Below are positions 1 through 6,232 of a stretch of DNA of 6,866 nt, piece by piece. Every line of letters begins with the position of its first letter. Position 1 is the stretch's first letter. A program made the position numbers and the translations under genes. Below the pieces are notes generated by a model, which was given only the letters and a program-made list of their open reading frames with translations, was not told the origin of the DNA and searched no databases. The stretch covers positions 1 to 6,866 of the forward strand of contig VBPB01000285.1 in NCBI GenBank assembly GCA_005893365.1. Direction: 5' to 3'. The stretch is from Candidatus Eiseniibacteriota bacterium (GTDB lineage Bacteria > Eisenbacteria > RBG-16-71-46).

Positions 1-288
1 TCGGAGCGCTCGCAATGGGTGACCGAGAAGGGGCTGACAGTGTTCTCGCTCTCGAGCCCCGAACACGTCGCCACCGAGGTGGATCTTTTCGTGGAGTCGC
101 CATTCGATTTCGATGCCGTCTACGCCCGCTCCCCGCGCTTGGAGATTGCCCAGGGCATCGCCGCCCCTTTCGTCGCGCTCGGGGACCTCATCGCCATGAA
201 ACGGAGAGCCGGTCGGGCGCAAGACCTGCTGGACATCGAGCGGCTGGAAAGCCTCGCCGGCCCGCCCGAGCCTGGGACGGGAGCATGA
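1..288 (+). CDS. Nucleotidyltransferase-like protein (AbiEii/DUF6036 type), C-terminal part only
   Basis: The reading frame is open from base 1 (first codons S-E-R-S-Q-W-V-T-E-K-G) and stops with TGA at 286-288, so the start lies outside the window and about 95 C-terminal residues are visible. Two features resemble the C-terminal half of nucleotidyltransferase-fold proteins of the AbiEii/DUF6036 group. One is the acidic stretch VDLFVESPFDFD. The other is the terminal block FVALGDLIAMKRRAGRAQDLLDI, which matches the usual pattern of L-x-x-L-I-x-M-K, then A-x-R, then D-L-x-D-I. In that group the proteins are predicted to transfer a nucleotide to RNA or protein, often as the toxic half of a toxin-antitoxin-like pair; that role is inferred here. 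The N-terminal G-S-x(n)-D-x-D active site is not in the window and cannot be checked. The stop overlaps the start of the next gene (ATGA), so the two are almost certainly cotranslated. The family call is moderately sure; the activity is not. Confidence 0.7.
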   Translation, partial: SERSQWVTEKGLTVFSLSSPEHVATEVDLFVESPFDFDAVYARSPRLEIAQGIAAPFVALGDLIAMKRRAGRAQDLLDIERLESLAGPPEPGTGA

Positions 289-497
289 GCGGCACACCCA
301 CGGAGCGGGGATGGGACGTGGGATGGGAGGGTCACTCGCTCGCCCAGCTGCGCCGCCTGGCGCGCCTGCCGCTCTGGGAGAAGATCGCCTGGCTCGAGGA
401 GGCGCAGCGGCTGGCGGGACACCTCGCGGGGCGAAGACCCGCGACACCGGACGCGACGCGCCAACGTCGCGCCCCCCGGTCGCCCGGTCGGGAGTGA
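285..497 (+). CDS. Small helical protein coupled to the nucleotidyltransferase (possible antitoxin or partner)
   Basis: This is a 70-codon gene. Its ATG (285-287) overlaps the upstream TGA in ATGA, which fixes the start and argues for translational coupling. The product has a short N-terminus, then a core from about residue 14 to 42, beginning GWEGHSLAQLRRLARLPLW and continuing EKIAWLEEAQRLAGHL. This core is rich in Leu, Arg and Glu with a heptad-like hydrophobic spacing, so it is probably one or two amphipathic helices. A basic, Pro/Arg-rich tail of about 27 residues follows and is likely disordered. No signal peptide or membrane segment is seen. I recall small proteins with an H-x-x-Q-L-R-R-x-A-R-L-x-x-x-E-K-x-x-W-L-E-E core beside nucleotidyltransferase genes in many bacteria, usually annotated hypothetical. 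Role as antitoxin, inhibitor or substrate-binding subunit is inferred from position only. The order (enzyme first, small gene second) is the reverse of most classical toxin-antitoxin operons. Confidence 0.72.
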   Translation: MSGTPTERGWDVGWEGHSLAQLRRLARLPLWEKIAWLEEAQRLAGHLAGRRPATPDATRQRRAPRSPGRE

Positions 498-601
498 GGC
501 TCTCGCTCGTGGCTGCCCGCGCCCGCCATACCTCAGCTGCTCTCGATGTCGCGAACCCCGCGGCAGCCCCTCCTGGCGCCGCGAGCCACCGCGTAGGCCT
601 G

Positions 602-610
602 TGCTAGCCT
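602..610 (+). promoter_or_regulatory. Weak candidate extended -10 upstream of the kinase gene
   Basis: TGC-TAGCCT fits a TGn-extended -10 element and would place a transcript start near 617, about 42 bases before the kinase ATG. No recognisable -35 lies 16-18 bases upstream (582-587 reads cgagcc), so this is weak. It is the only candidate I found in the 161-base spacer 498-658, which otherwise shows no hairpin terminator and no small gene. The TAG at 605-607 also closes the kinase frame upstream. Confidence 0.25.
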
Positions 611-658
611 CTCGCGTCTAAGCTTCCCCCGAAGGATGTCGCCCGGGGCCCGGATCCG

Positions 659-3469
659 ATGGCCGATCCACTCGAACGGCTCTCTACCGCTCTCGCCGAC
701 CGCTATCGCATCGAGCGCGAACTCGGCAGCGGCGGCATGGCCACCGTGTATCTCGCTGAGGACCTCCGCCACCCCCGCCGGGTCGCCATCAAGGTCCTGA
801 AGCCCGAACTGGCCGCGGTGCTCGGCCGCGAACGCTTCCGGCAAGAGATCGCACTCGCGGCCAGCCTCCAACACCCCTACATCGTCTCGCTCCACGACTC
901 GGGCGCTGCGGACGAGATCGTCTACTACGTCATGCCCTATCTGGGTGGCGAGTCGCTGCGGCAGCGACTCGAGCGCGAGAACCAGTTGCCGCTCGAAGAT
1001 GCCCTGCGTATCGGACGTGAGGTCGCCGAGGCCCTCGATTACGCCCACAGGCGTGGCGTCGTGCATCGTGACATCAAGCCGGAGAACATCCTCTTTCAGG
1101 GAGGCCACGCGATGGTGGCCGACTTTGGGATCGCACGCGCGGTGGATCTGGCCGGCGGCACGCGGCTCACAGACACCGGGGTGATGCTCGGGACGCCGAC
1201 CTACATGAGCCCCGAGCAGGCGCTCGGCGCGGGCGAACTCGACGGGCGCAGCGACCAGTACAGCCTGGCCTGCGTGGTCTACGAGATGCTCGCCGGTCAA
1301 CCGCCCTTGCCGGCGGCGTCGGCGCAGAGTGCGGTGCACCAACATCTCAACGTGCTGCCCCGACCCGTCACCGATCTGCGGCCTTCGGTGCCGGCGGCGG
1401 TCGTGGTCGCGATCACGCTGGCACTGGCCAAGACGCCAGCAGATCGATTCGCGAGCATCAGGGAGTTCGCCCGCGCCCTGGAGTCTGCCACCCCGCCGAC
1501 TCCTGCACCGCCGCAACCGGCGCCCGTGGCCCCTGGGCCCGGAGCGCAGGGGTCCGAGACCGCCCCGACCCTGCCGATTCCCAGGCGAGTCCGTCGGCGC
1601 ATGGTCGTCGCCGCCGTCGCGGTTGTCGTCGCGGCCGTCGCACTGCTGGTCTGGTGGTGGACCAACTTCCACGGCCGCCCGGCCATCAGGGATGTGACCA
1701 AGAAGGACTGGATTCTAGTTGCCGACTTCGAGGGACCCTCGCAGGACCCTGGACTGGCGACCGCGACGCGCGAGTTCATCGGCGCGGCGTTGGACCAATC
1801 CGAAATCGTAACGACGGTGCCCCGCTCGCAGATCAAGCTCGCGCTTGAGTCCGCTGGCAAGCCTGATTCGACGAGGGTGACCGCCGAGGTCGCGCAGGAA
1901 CTCGCCTATCGCACCACGGTTCGCACGGTGCTCGAAGGTCGCCTCGAACCATTGGCGCGGGGATATGCCATCGTGCTCCGAGGATTGGATGTGGAACGAA
2001 GGCAACCGCTCTTCGTCGTCACGGGGACCGCCCGTGACGAGCGGGACCTGATCCCGACGCTTCAGAAGCTCGCGGTCCGACTGCGCAAGCGCCTGGGGGA
2101 GAATCTGACCGCGCTCGAGGCCACTCGGTCCATGCGCCAGAGCATGGTGGTAACCCCGTCCTTCGATGCCTACCGGAAATACGCGCAGGCCTACGAACTG
2201 CAACAGATTCAAGGGGACGACCGCGGGTCACTGGTTCTCATCCGCGAGGCGTTGGAGCTCGATCCAGACTTTGCCGCCGCGTGGCAGCTGAAGTACTTCG
2301 CGTTCAGCCATCTCGGCCTACGCGATTCCATGCCGGTGTCTCTCGACGAGGCCTTGCGCCGGCCTCATCGCCTCACGGACGAGATGAGACTTGAGTGCCA
2401 GGCCCTCTCGGCGGGTTGGCACCAGGACTACGCAGCAGCCGATGCCACCTACCGAGAACTTGAAAGACGGGGTTACGACCTGGCCTCCACCTTCGGCGAC
2501 CACGCAGGCATTCTCGCAAGCGTGGGGCGATTCGACGAAGCGCTGGAGTACTACAACCGAGCGATGCAAATCGGCCCATTCGGAACGCAACAGTGGATCC
2601 TGGGCGGCCGGCTCGAGCTACTGCTGCGTTTCCGGATGCTGGAGGACGCGCGCGCGGTCGTCGCAAGAATGAAGGGCTGGGGGGCCGAGCGGGGAACACT
2701 CGCCCTGGCCGTCACGGCCGGCGATTGGGCCGGGCTGGACAGCCTTTCACGGTCTTTTGCATTCGATCCCTTGGCGACGCCAGAGGTCCGGGCCCTAGCG
2801 CTTCGTGCGTTGAGTTCCTCAGACGCGGCGCGGGGAGCCGTCGCCACTTCGATGAATGGGCTCCGCAGATGGGCCGCCGTCGGCGAGAACCGTCAAGGCG
2901 CCCAGTTGGCGATGCGATCGGTCCTGCTCCTCGCGGTCGCGGCTGACGTCCCACCCGGCCAGCCCCCAGCGTCGGTGCGGTCGGACACATCATTCGCCGG
3001 AGTGCAGACGCGTGCCACCTGGGCGGTTGCCTCTGGTGATCTCGAAACTGCGGCGATGCTCCAACGCGTGCTTGAGCTGCGTGGGAGCAGGGGAAACCCC
3101 ACCGACGCGGCGTGGGAAGAGCTCATCCCCGCTTGGATCGAAGGCAAGAGAGGGAGATGGGACCGGACGGTGGAGGCGCTGGCCGACTTCTCGGGAAGTC
3201 CGGAAAAAGTTCGCGCGATCGGGAACCCACCCCTCGTGCTCGGGCGCTGGATTCTTGCCGACGCCTGGGAACACTTGTCGCAGCCCGACTCGGCTGCCGC
3301 GGTGCTGGAGCTGACTCTTTCGCAGGAGCGGCTCCCGTGGGCGTACCGCATCACGACCCGAATGGTATCTCCCTTTCTGCACCGCCGCCTCGTCCTGCTC
3401 TACTGCCACATGGGGCGGCTGGAAGACGCTCACCCAGCCAGATCCATACTTGCGAGCACATATCGATGA
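659..3469 (+). CDS. Transmembrane PknB-like Ser/Thr protein kinase with extracytoplasmic TPR-containing sensor region
   Basis: The 936-residue product is a predicted inner-membrane protein kinase that phosphorylates Ser/Thr of cytoplasmic targets (unknown here). Residues 16 to about 275 carry the full set of Hanks-type motifs: Gly-rich loop GSGGMATVY (23-31), VAIK with Lys45, Glu63 of helix C, HRDIKPEN (136-143, catalytic Asp138 and Asn143), DFG (155-157) and TYMSPE (181-186). Pro/Ala-rich residues 279-308 form a linker. A hydrophobic segment at about 315-334, preceded by RRVRRR, is the membrane span, so the rest should face the periplasm. Residues about 350-485 (starting DWILVADFEG) resemble the alpha/beta domain that often precedes TPRs in such kinases and regulators. 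Helical TPR-like repeats follow, clearest at about 501-560, 591-605 and 625-660. ATG 659 is the only good start: the frame is stopped at 605-607. The Shine-Dalgarno site is weak (GGA at 652-654). The 3' end looks frameshifted: family-like tail sequence continues in another frame to 3524. Confidence 0.93.
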   Translation: MADPLERLSTALADRYRIERELGSGGMATVYLAEDLRHPRRVAIKVLKPELAAVLGRERFRQEIALAASLQHPYIVSLHDSGAADEIVYYVMPYLGGESLRQRLERENQLPLEDALRIGREVAEALDYAHRRGVVHRDIKPENILFQGGHAMVADFGIARAVDLAGGTRLTDTGVMLGTPTYMSPEQALGAGELDGRSDQYSLACVVYEMLAGQPPLPAASAQSAVHQHLNVLPRPVTDLRPSVPAAVVVAITLALAKTPADRFASIREFARALESATPPTPAPPQPAPVAPGPGAQGSETAPTLPIPRRVRRRMVVAAVAVVVAAVALLVWWWTNFHGRPAIRDVTKKDWILVADFEGPSQDPGLATATREFIGAALDQSEIVTTVPRSQIKLALESAGKPDSTRVTAEVAQELAYRTTVRTVLEGRLEPLARGYAIVLRGLDVERRQPLFVVTGTARDERDLIPTLQKLAVRLRKRLGENLTALEATRSMRQSMVVTPSFDAYRKYAQAYELQQIQGDDRGSLVLIREALELDPDFAAAWQLKYFAFSHLGLRDSMPVSLDEALRRPHRLTDEMRLECQALSAGWHQDYAAADATYRELERRGYDLASTFGDHAGILASVGRFDEALEYYNRAMQIGPFGTQQWILGGRLELLLRFRMLEDARAVVARMKGWGAERGTLALAVTAGDWAGLDSLSRSFAFDPLATPEVRALALRALSSSDAARGAVATSMNGLRRWAAVGENRQGAQLAMRSVLLLAVAADVPPGQPPASVRSDTSFAGVQTRATWAVASGDLETAAMLQRVLELRGSRGNPTDAAWEELIPAWIEGKRGRWDRTVEALADFSGSPEKVRAIGNPPLVLGRWILADAWEHLSQPDSAAAVLELTLSQERLPWAYRITTRMVSPFLHRRLVLLYCHMGRLEDAHPARSILASTYR

Positions 3470-3524
3470 GGCACGGGCGGCACTCGCGGCCGCCGAGGGA
3501 ATGGCGAGAAGCCCGCGACGCTGA
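3432..3524 (+). other. Out-of-frame continuation of the kinase C-terminus (probable frameshift remnant)
   Basis: The kinase frame ends at 3469 with a low-complexity-free but unfamiliar tail (about 14 residues after GRLEDA). In the frame shifted by +1, codons from 3432 read TQPDPYLRAHIDEARAALAA and then A-E-G-M-A-R-S-P-R-R to TGA 3522-3524. The pattern P-D-P-x-L-R-x-x-I-D-E-A-R-A-A-L-A is the kind of ending I associate with TPR kinases of this family, where it follows the last repeat after a short helix. The simplest reading is that a loss of 2 (mod 3) bases or a gain of 1 (mod 3) between about 3426 and 3440 moved the true tail out of frame. The conventional end at 3469 may still be the functional one, because only the last helix is affected. 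Confidence 0.5.
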
Positions 3525-3575
3525 CCCGTCCCTACCCCCCCCGGCACCCCGTAGTTCACGACCCGGACTAACCGC

Positions 3576-5120
3576 CTAGCGCCCCGGCATCTCGTAGTTG
3601 GGCGCTTCCTGGGTGATGCGGACGTCGTGCGGGTGGCTCTCGCGCAGGCCGGCGCCGCTGATGCGGACGAAGCGCGTGTGCGTGCGCAGCTCCTCGACGT
3701 CGCGGACGCCGCAGTAGCCCATCCCGGCGCGCAGGCCGCCGACCATCTGGAACATCACCATCGCCAGCGGCCCCTTGAACGGGACGCGCCCCTCGATCCC
3801 CTCGGGCACCAGCTTCGACAGCTCGTCCTCGCCCTCCTGGAAGTAGCGCTCGCGGCTGCCGCGCCCGGCCGCCATCGCCGACAGCGAGCCCATGCCGCGG
3901 TAGACCTTGTACGAGCGTCCTTCCAGCAGCACCACCTCGCCCGGGCTCTCCTCGGTGCCGGCGAACAGGCTGCCGATCATCACCGTGTGCGCCCCGGCGG
4001 CGAGCGCCTTCACCACGTCGCCCGTGTACTTGATGCCGCCGTCGGCGATGATCGGCACGTCCTGGTCCTCGAGCGCGCGGGCGGCCTCGAGCACGGCCGT
4101 GATCTGCGCCATGCCCGCGCCGGTCACGACCCGCGTGGTGCAGATGGCCCCCGGCCCCATCCCGACCTTCACCGCGTCGGCGCCGGCGGCCGCCACGGCC
4201 TTGGCGCCCTCGGCGGTGCCGACGTTGCCGACGATGAGATCCACGTCCGGGAACGCGGCGCGCATGCGCTCGGCGGTCTCGAGCACGCCGCGCGAGTGCG
4301 CGTGGGCGCTGTCCACGACCAGCGCGTCCACGCCCGCCTTCACCAGCTCGGCGCCGCGTTCGTACGCGTCGCCGGAGGCACCCACCGCCGCCGCCACGCG
4401 CAGCCGGCCCAGCGCGTCCTTCGACGCCTGCGGGTGGCGGATGCGCTTCTCGATGTCCTTGACGGTGATGAGGCCCTTGAGGCGCCCTTCGGCGTCCACC
4501 ACCGGCAGCTTCTCGATGCGGTGCCGGGCGAGGATCGCGCGCGCCTGCTCCAGCGTGGTGCCGACCGGTGCCGTCACCAGGCGCTCGCGGGTCATCACCT
4601 CGGCGACGCGGCGATCGAGGTCGTCCTCGAAGCGCAGGTCGCGGTTGGTGAGGATGCCGACCAGCCGTCCGTCCTCGGTGATGGGCACCCCCGAGATGTG
4701 GTAGCGCGTCATGAGGTCGTGCGCCTGGCGCAGCGACGCGTCGGGCGGGAGCGTGAAGGGATCGACGATCATCCCGCTCTCGGAGCGCTTCACCCGGTCC
4801 ACCTGGGCGGCCTGATCGGGGATCGAGAGGTTCTTGTGGAGCACCCCGATGCCGCCCTCGCGGGCGATGGCGATCGCCAGCTCGGACTCGGTCACGGTGT
4901 CCATCGCCGCGCTCACGATCGGGACGTTGAGCTCGATGTGGCGGGAGAAGCGCGTGCGCGTGTCGACGTCGCGCGGATGGACCTCGGAGAGCCGCGGCAC
5001 CAGGAGGACGTCGTCGAAGGTCAGCGCCTCGGGGCCGATCTTCTCGCCCCAGGGCACCGGCGCCGTCGCGGCGCGGGCGGCGGCCTGGATCTTCTCGGCC
5101 CACATCACGCGATCCGGCAT
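3576..5120 (-). CDS. guaB: Inosine-5'-monophosphate dehydrogenase
   Basis: This enzyme oxidises IMP to XMP with NAD+, the committed step of guanine nucleotide synthesis, in the cytoplasm. From the chosen start the protein has 514 residues (typical 485-500). EALTFDDVLLVP (31-42) opens the catalytic barrel. Two CBS domains interrupt it at roughly 117-238. The barrel resumes with VDSAHAHS (NAD-site Asp270), the active-site loop GPGAICTTR (catalytic Cys327), ADGG (Asp360), YRGMGS (407-412), the flap with RYFQ (Arg425) and EGIEGRVPFKG, and GGLRAGMGYCG. The motif-level match leaves no doubt about function. ATG 5120 is preferred because GAGGAG lies 9 bases upstream; an in-frame GTG at 5171 would sit inside a hairpin, and ATG 5105 is a further option. 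Oddities are Ala325 where the family has Ser (usual GPGSICTTR), Ala274 in the usual AHGHS, and a roughly 24-residue N-terminal extension containing a duplicated W-A/G-E-K-I. It follows the barrel-protein gene by 55 bases and probably shares its promoter. Confidence 0.97.
   Translation of the reverse strand: MPDRVMWAEKIQAAARAATAPVPWGEKIGPEALTFDDVLLVPRLSEVHPRDVDTRTRFSRHIELNVPIVSAAMDTVTESELAIAIAREGGIGVLHKNLSIPDQAAQVDRVKRSESGMIVDPFTLPPDASLRQAHDLMTRYHISGVPITEDGRLVGILTNRDLRFEDDLDRRVAEVMTRERLVTAPVGTTLEQARAILARHRIEKLPVVDAEGRLKGLITVKDIEKRIRHPQASKDALGRLRVAAAVGASGDAYERGAELVKAGVDALVVDSAHAHSRGVLETAERMRAAFPDVDLIVGNVGTAEGAKAVAAAGADAVKVGMGPGAICTTRVVTGAGMAQITAVLEAARALEDQDVPIIADGGIKYTGDVVKALAAGAHTVMIGSLFAGTEESPGEVVLLEGRSYKVYRGMGSLSAMAAGRGSRERYFQEGEDELSKLVPEGIEGRVPFKGPLAMVMFQMVGGLRAGMGYCGVRDVEELRTHTRFVRISGAGLRESHPHDVRITQEAPNYEMPGR
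5037..5102 (-). repeat. Short in-frame direct repeat at the 5' end of guaB
   Basis: The 15-base plus-strand words gatcttctcggccca (5088-5102) and gatcttctcgcccca (5037-5051) differ at one base and are 51 bases (17 codons) apart, in the same frame. They encode W-A-E-K-I and W-G-E-K-I of the IMP dehydrogenase N-terminus. Known IMP dehydrogenases usually have only the second unit just before EALTFDDVLL, so the first looks like a duplicated copy within an N-terminal extension. Chance similarity or selection for the same short peptide are the alternatives. Confidence 0.6.
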
Positions 5121-5129
5121 CGGGCGGAT

Positions 5130-5135
5130 CTCCTC
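5130..5135 (-). promoter_or_regulatory. Ribosome binding site that decides the guaB start
   Basis: On the minus strand GAGGAG ends 9 bases before ATG 5120-5118. It supports the 514-residue form over the longer GTG-initiated form (5171), whose start codon would be buried at the edge of the 5146-5168 hairpin with no purine-rich site in front. Confidence 0.75.
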
Positions 5136-5145
5136 GCGGCCCCAC

Positions 5146-5168
5146 CCCCGCCGCGGTGCGCGGCGGGG
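5146..5168 (-). other. Perfect 10-bp GC hairpin between the barrel-protein gene and guaB
   Basis: ccccgccgcg (5146-5155) is exactly complementary to cgcggcgggg (5159-5168) with a 3-base loop (gtg). It lies 7 bases after the stop of the upstream gene and about 10 bases before the guaB ribosome binding site. There is no T-run after it on either strand, so it does not qualify as a standard intrinsic terminator. It could instead act as a partial (leaky) terminator, an mRNA stability or processing element protecting one half of a dicistronic transcript, or a brake on read-through. Confidence 0.65.
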
Positions 5169-5175
5169 CACAGCC

Positions 5176-5895
5176 TCACTTCTTGGTGCTCGGCGGCAAC
5201 TCGGTCGACTTGCGCCGGAGGCGGCCCATGTCGAAGTAGTAGTTGGCGCCGATCCGGATCTCGGTGACGCCCACGTTGCCGTTGTACCCCGCCGGGAACT
5301 TCTTCTCGTCCTTCGCGAACACGTAGTGGGTGGTCACGCAGGCCTCGACGCTGGTCGAGGGCAGCTGCCGCACGAAGTGTTCCACGCCGAACTCGCCGGT
5401 GAACCCCGGGTACAGACCACGGTGCACGACGAAGCTGGCCGTGTCCACCAGGGGGATCCTGTGGTTTTCGATCCACAGGCGGTAGACGCCGGGCCCGGCC
5501 CCCAGATGGTAGTGCCACTTCTTCGTGTGCATCATCCACTGCAGCTCGAAGGTCATCGGCAGCAGCAGCGTCAGGTTGGTCTTCTTGGTCAGGTCCTGGG
5601 GATAGTTGCCGTCCGGGACCGGGATGGGCAGCGAGCCGGTATAGCCCGCCCAGGTGAAACCGGGGCTGGCCTGCCAGCGCACGTGGTCGTTGAGGACGTA
5701 GCGGAAGTGGCCGCTGAAGGCCATGCGCGGCTTGGCGCCCTTCGAGTAATCACCCTCGGCCCAGAACAGCGAGCCGCCGAGTTGGCCACCGATGGCACCC
5801 CGCCCGGGCACCATGCCCACGGCGGCGAGACAAGGGGGGGCGACCGCGAGCACCGCCAACAGGGCGATACCCGCCGTTCGAACGCGTGGAATCAT
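5176..5895 (-). CDS. Exported protein, probable outer-membrane beta-barrel
   Basis: The 239-residue product starts with a classical signal peptide: basic MIPRVR, a hydrophobic run AGIALLAVLAVAP and a likely cleavage after A24 (CLA|AV). Cys22 is not in a lipobox (APPC), so it is not a lipoprotein. The mature part is rich in Gly and aromatic residues in alternating polar/apolar stretches, for example GAIGGQLGGSLFWAEGDYS, YHLGAGPGVYRLWIE and GNVGVTEIRIGANYYF, as in 8-stranded outer-membrane barrels. The last strand ends in YYF and is followed by an 18-residue basic tail with no aromatic terminus, a little unusual for the BAM signal. ATG 5895 has AGAGGGG about 10 bases upstream, and a near-consensus promoter lies 64 bases further up. 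No specific family is recognised; ligand and role are unknown. It precedes guaB on the same strand, and the functional link, if any, is unclear. Confidence 0.8.
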   Translation of the reverse strand: MIPRVRTAGIALLAVLAVAPPCLAAVGMVPGRGAIGGQLGGSLFWAEGDYSKGAKPRMAFSGHFRYVLNDHVRWQASPGFTWAGYTGSLPIPVPDGNYPQDLTKKTNLTLLLPMTFELQWMMHTKKWHYHLGAGPGVYRLWIENHRIPLVDTASFVVHRGLYPGFTGEFGVEHFVRQLPSTSVEACVTTHYVFAKDEKKFPAGYNGNVGVTEIRIGANYYFDMGRLRRKSTELPPSTKK

Positions 5896-5958
5896 GCGAA
5901 GGAAACCCCTCTTCCGCGGAGGAGGACCGGATGGTGGGCCCGGTGCGACGAGCGCGGC

Positions 5959-5987
5959 AGTATAGGAATGGGTCCAAGGGGTGTCAA
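5959..5987 (-). promoter_or_regulatory. Near-consensus sigma70-type promoter for the barrel-protein gene and guaB
   Basis: Read on the minus strand, TTGACA (5987-5982), a 17-base spacer and TATACT (5964-5959) form a full -35 match with a -10 one base off TATAAT. The start of transcription would be near 5952, giving a leader of about 57 bases before ATG 5895. No other promoter is visible before guaB, so this one probably drives both genes. Confidence 0.85.
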
Positions 5988-6029
5988 ACGACGCTCCCCT
6001 CGCGACACCGTCGCCGTCGGTCCGTCGAC

Positions 6030-6043
6030 GCCGTGCACACGGC
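6030..6043. promoter_or_regulatory. Palindrome-like dyad, candidate operator
   Basis: GCCGTG-CA-CACGGC: two 6-base half-sites in perfect inverted order around a 2-base centre. It lies 42 bases upstream of the -35 box of the minus-strand promoter (5982-5987), a position that suits an activator or a repressor. No regulator gene is present in the window, and dyads of this size are not rare in GC-rich DNA. Confidence 0.3.
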
Positions 6044-6209
6044 CGCCGTCGCTACGGGCGCGGTATCCCCATGCGGGGACGCTCGCGGAGGCGGGGGAAG
6101 CGGGTGGAACGGGACTTGTGTGGTGTCCGAGCCGCCCCAGCCGGGATCCTGCCCAAAACCTCCGCAACCCTCCTCACCCCGACCCACCGAGCACCATCGC
6201 AGTCCCACC

Positions 6210-6232
6210 GGGGCCGGCCGCCAACCGGCCCC
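6210..6232. other. Perfect 8-bp GC hairpin in the divergent intergenic region
   Basis: ggggccgg (6210-6217) and ccggcccc (6225-6232) are exact complements around the 7-base loop ccgccaa. No T-run follows on either strand. It is upstream of both promoters in their own directions, so it is neither a terminator nor a leader element of the mapped genes. It could be an outer part of an unrecognised small RNA or a DNA-level structure. Confidence 0.45.

Noticed and set aside
533..1672. A 379-codon minus-strand frame opposite the kinase N-terminus
   Set aside because: Antisense to the conserved kinase catalytic domain. The translation is Arg/Gly/Asp-rich and lacks a ribosome binding site.
3470..3575. 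A terminator between the convergent kinase and guaB genes
   Set aside because: I found only 4-base inverted matches (ccgg) and no stem followed by a T-run on either strand.
3568..5145. A 525-codon minus-strand frame overlapping guaB in another phase
   Set aside because: The Arg/Gly-rich translation without any motif is a phase shadow of guaB.
5121..5171. Longer guaB form starting at GTG 5171
   Set aside because: That start sits at the edge of a perfect hairpin with no Shine-Dalgarno site and adds an Arg-rich peptide (MPRRAPRRGWGREEIR) not typical of the family. ATG 5120 has GAGGAG in place.
3627..5267. Very long open frames on the plus strand across guaB (also 3907-4704 and 4834-6357)
   Set aside because: They are antisense to an unmistakable guaB, consist of His/Arg/Ala-rich strings without motifs, and are explained by strong GC bias at third codon positions.
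5830..5832. Cys22 of the barrel protein as a lipoprotein acylation site
   Set aside because: The preceding residues A-P-P do not fit a lipobox. A standard signal peptidase I site after A24 fits better.
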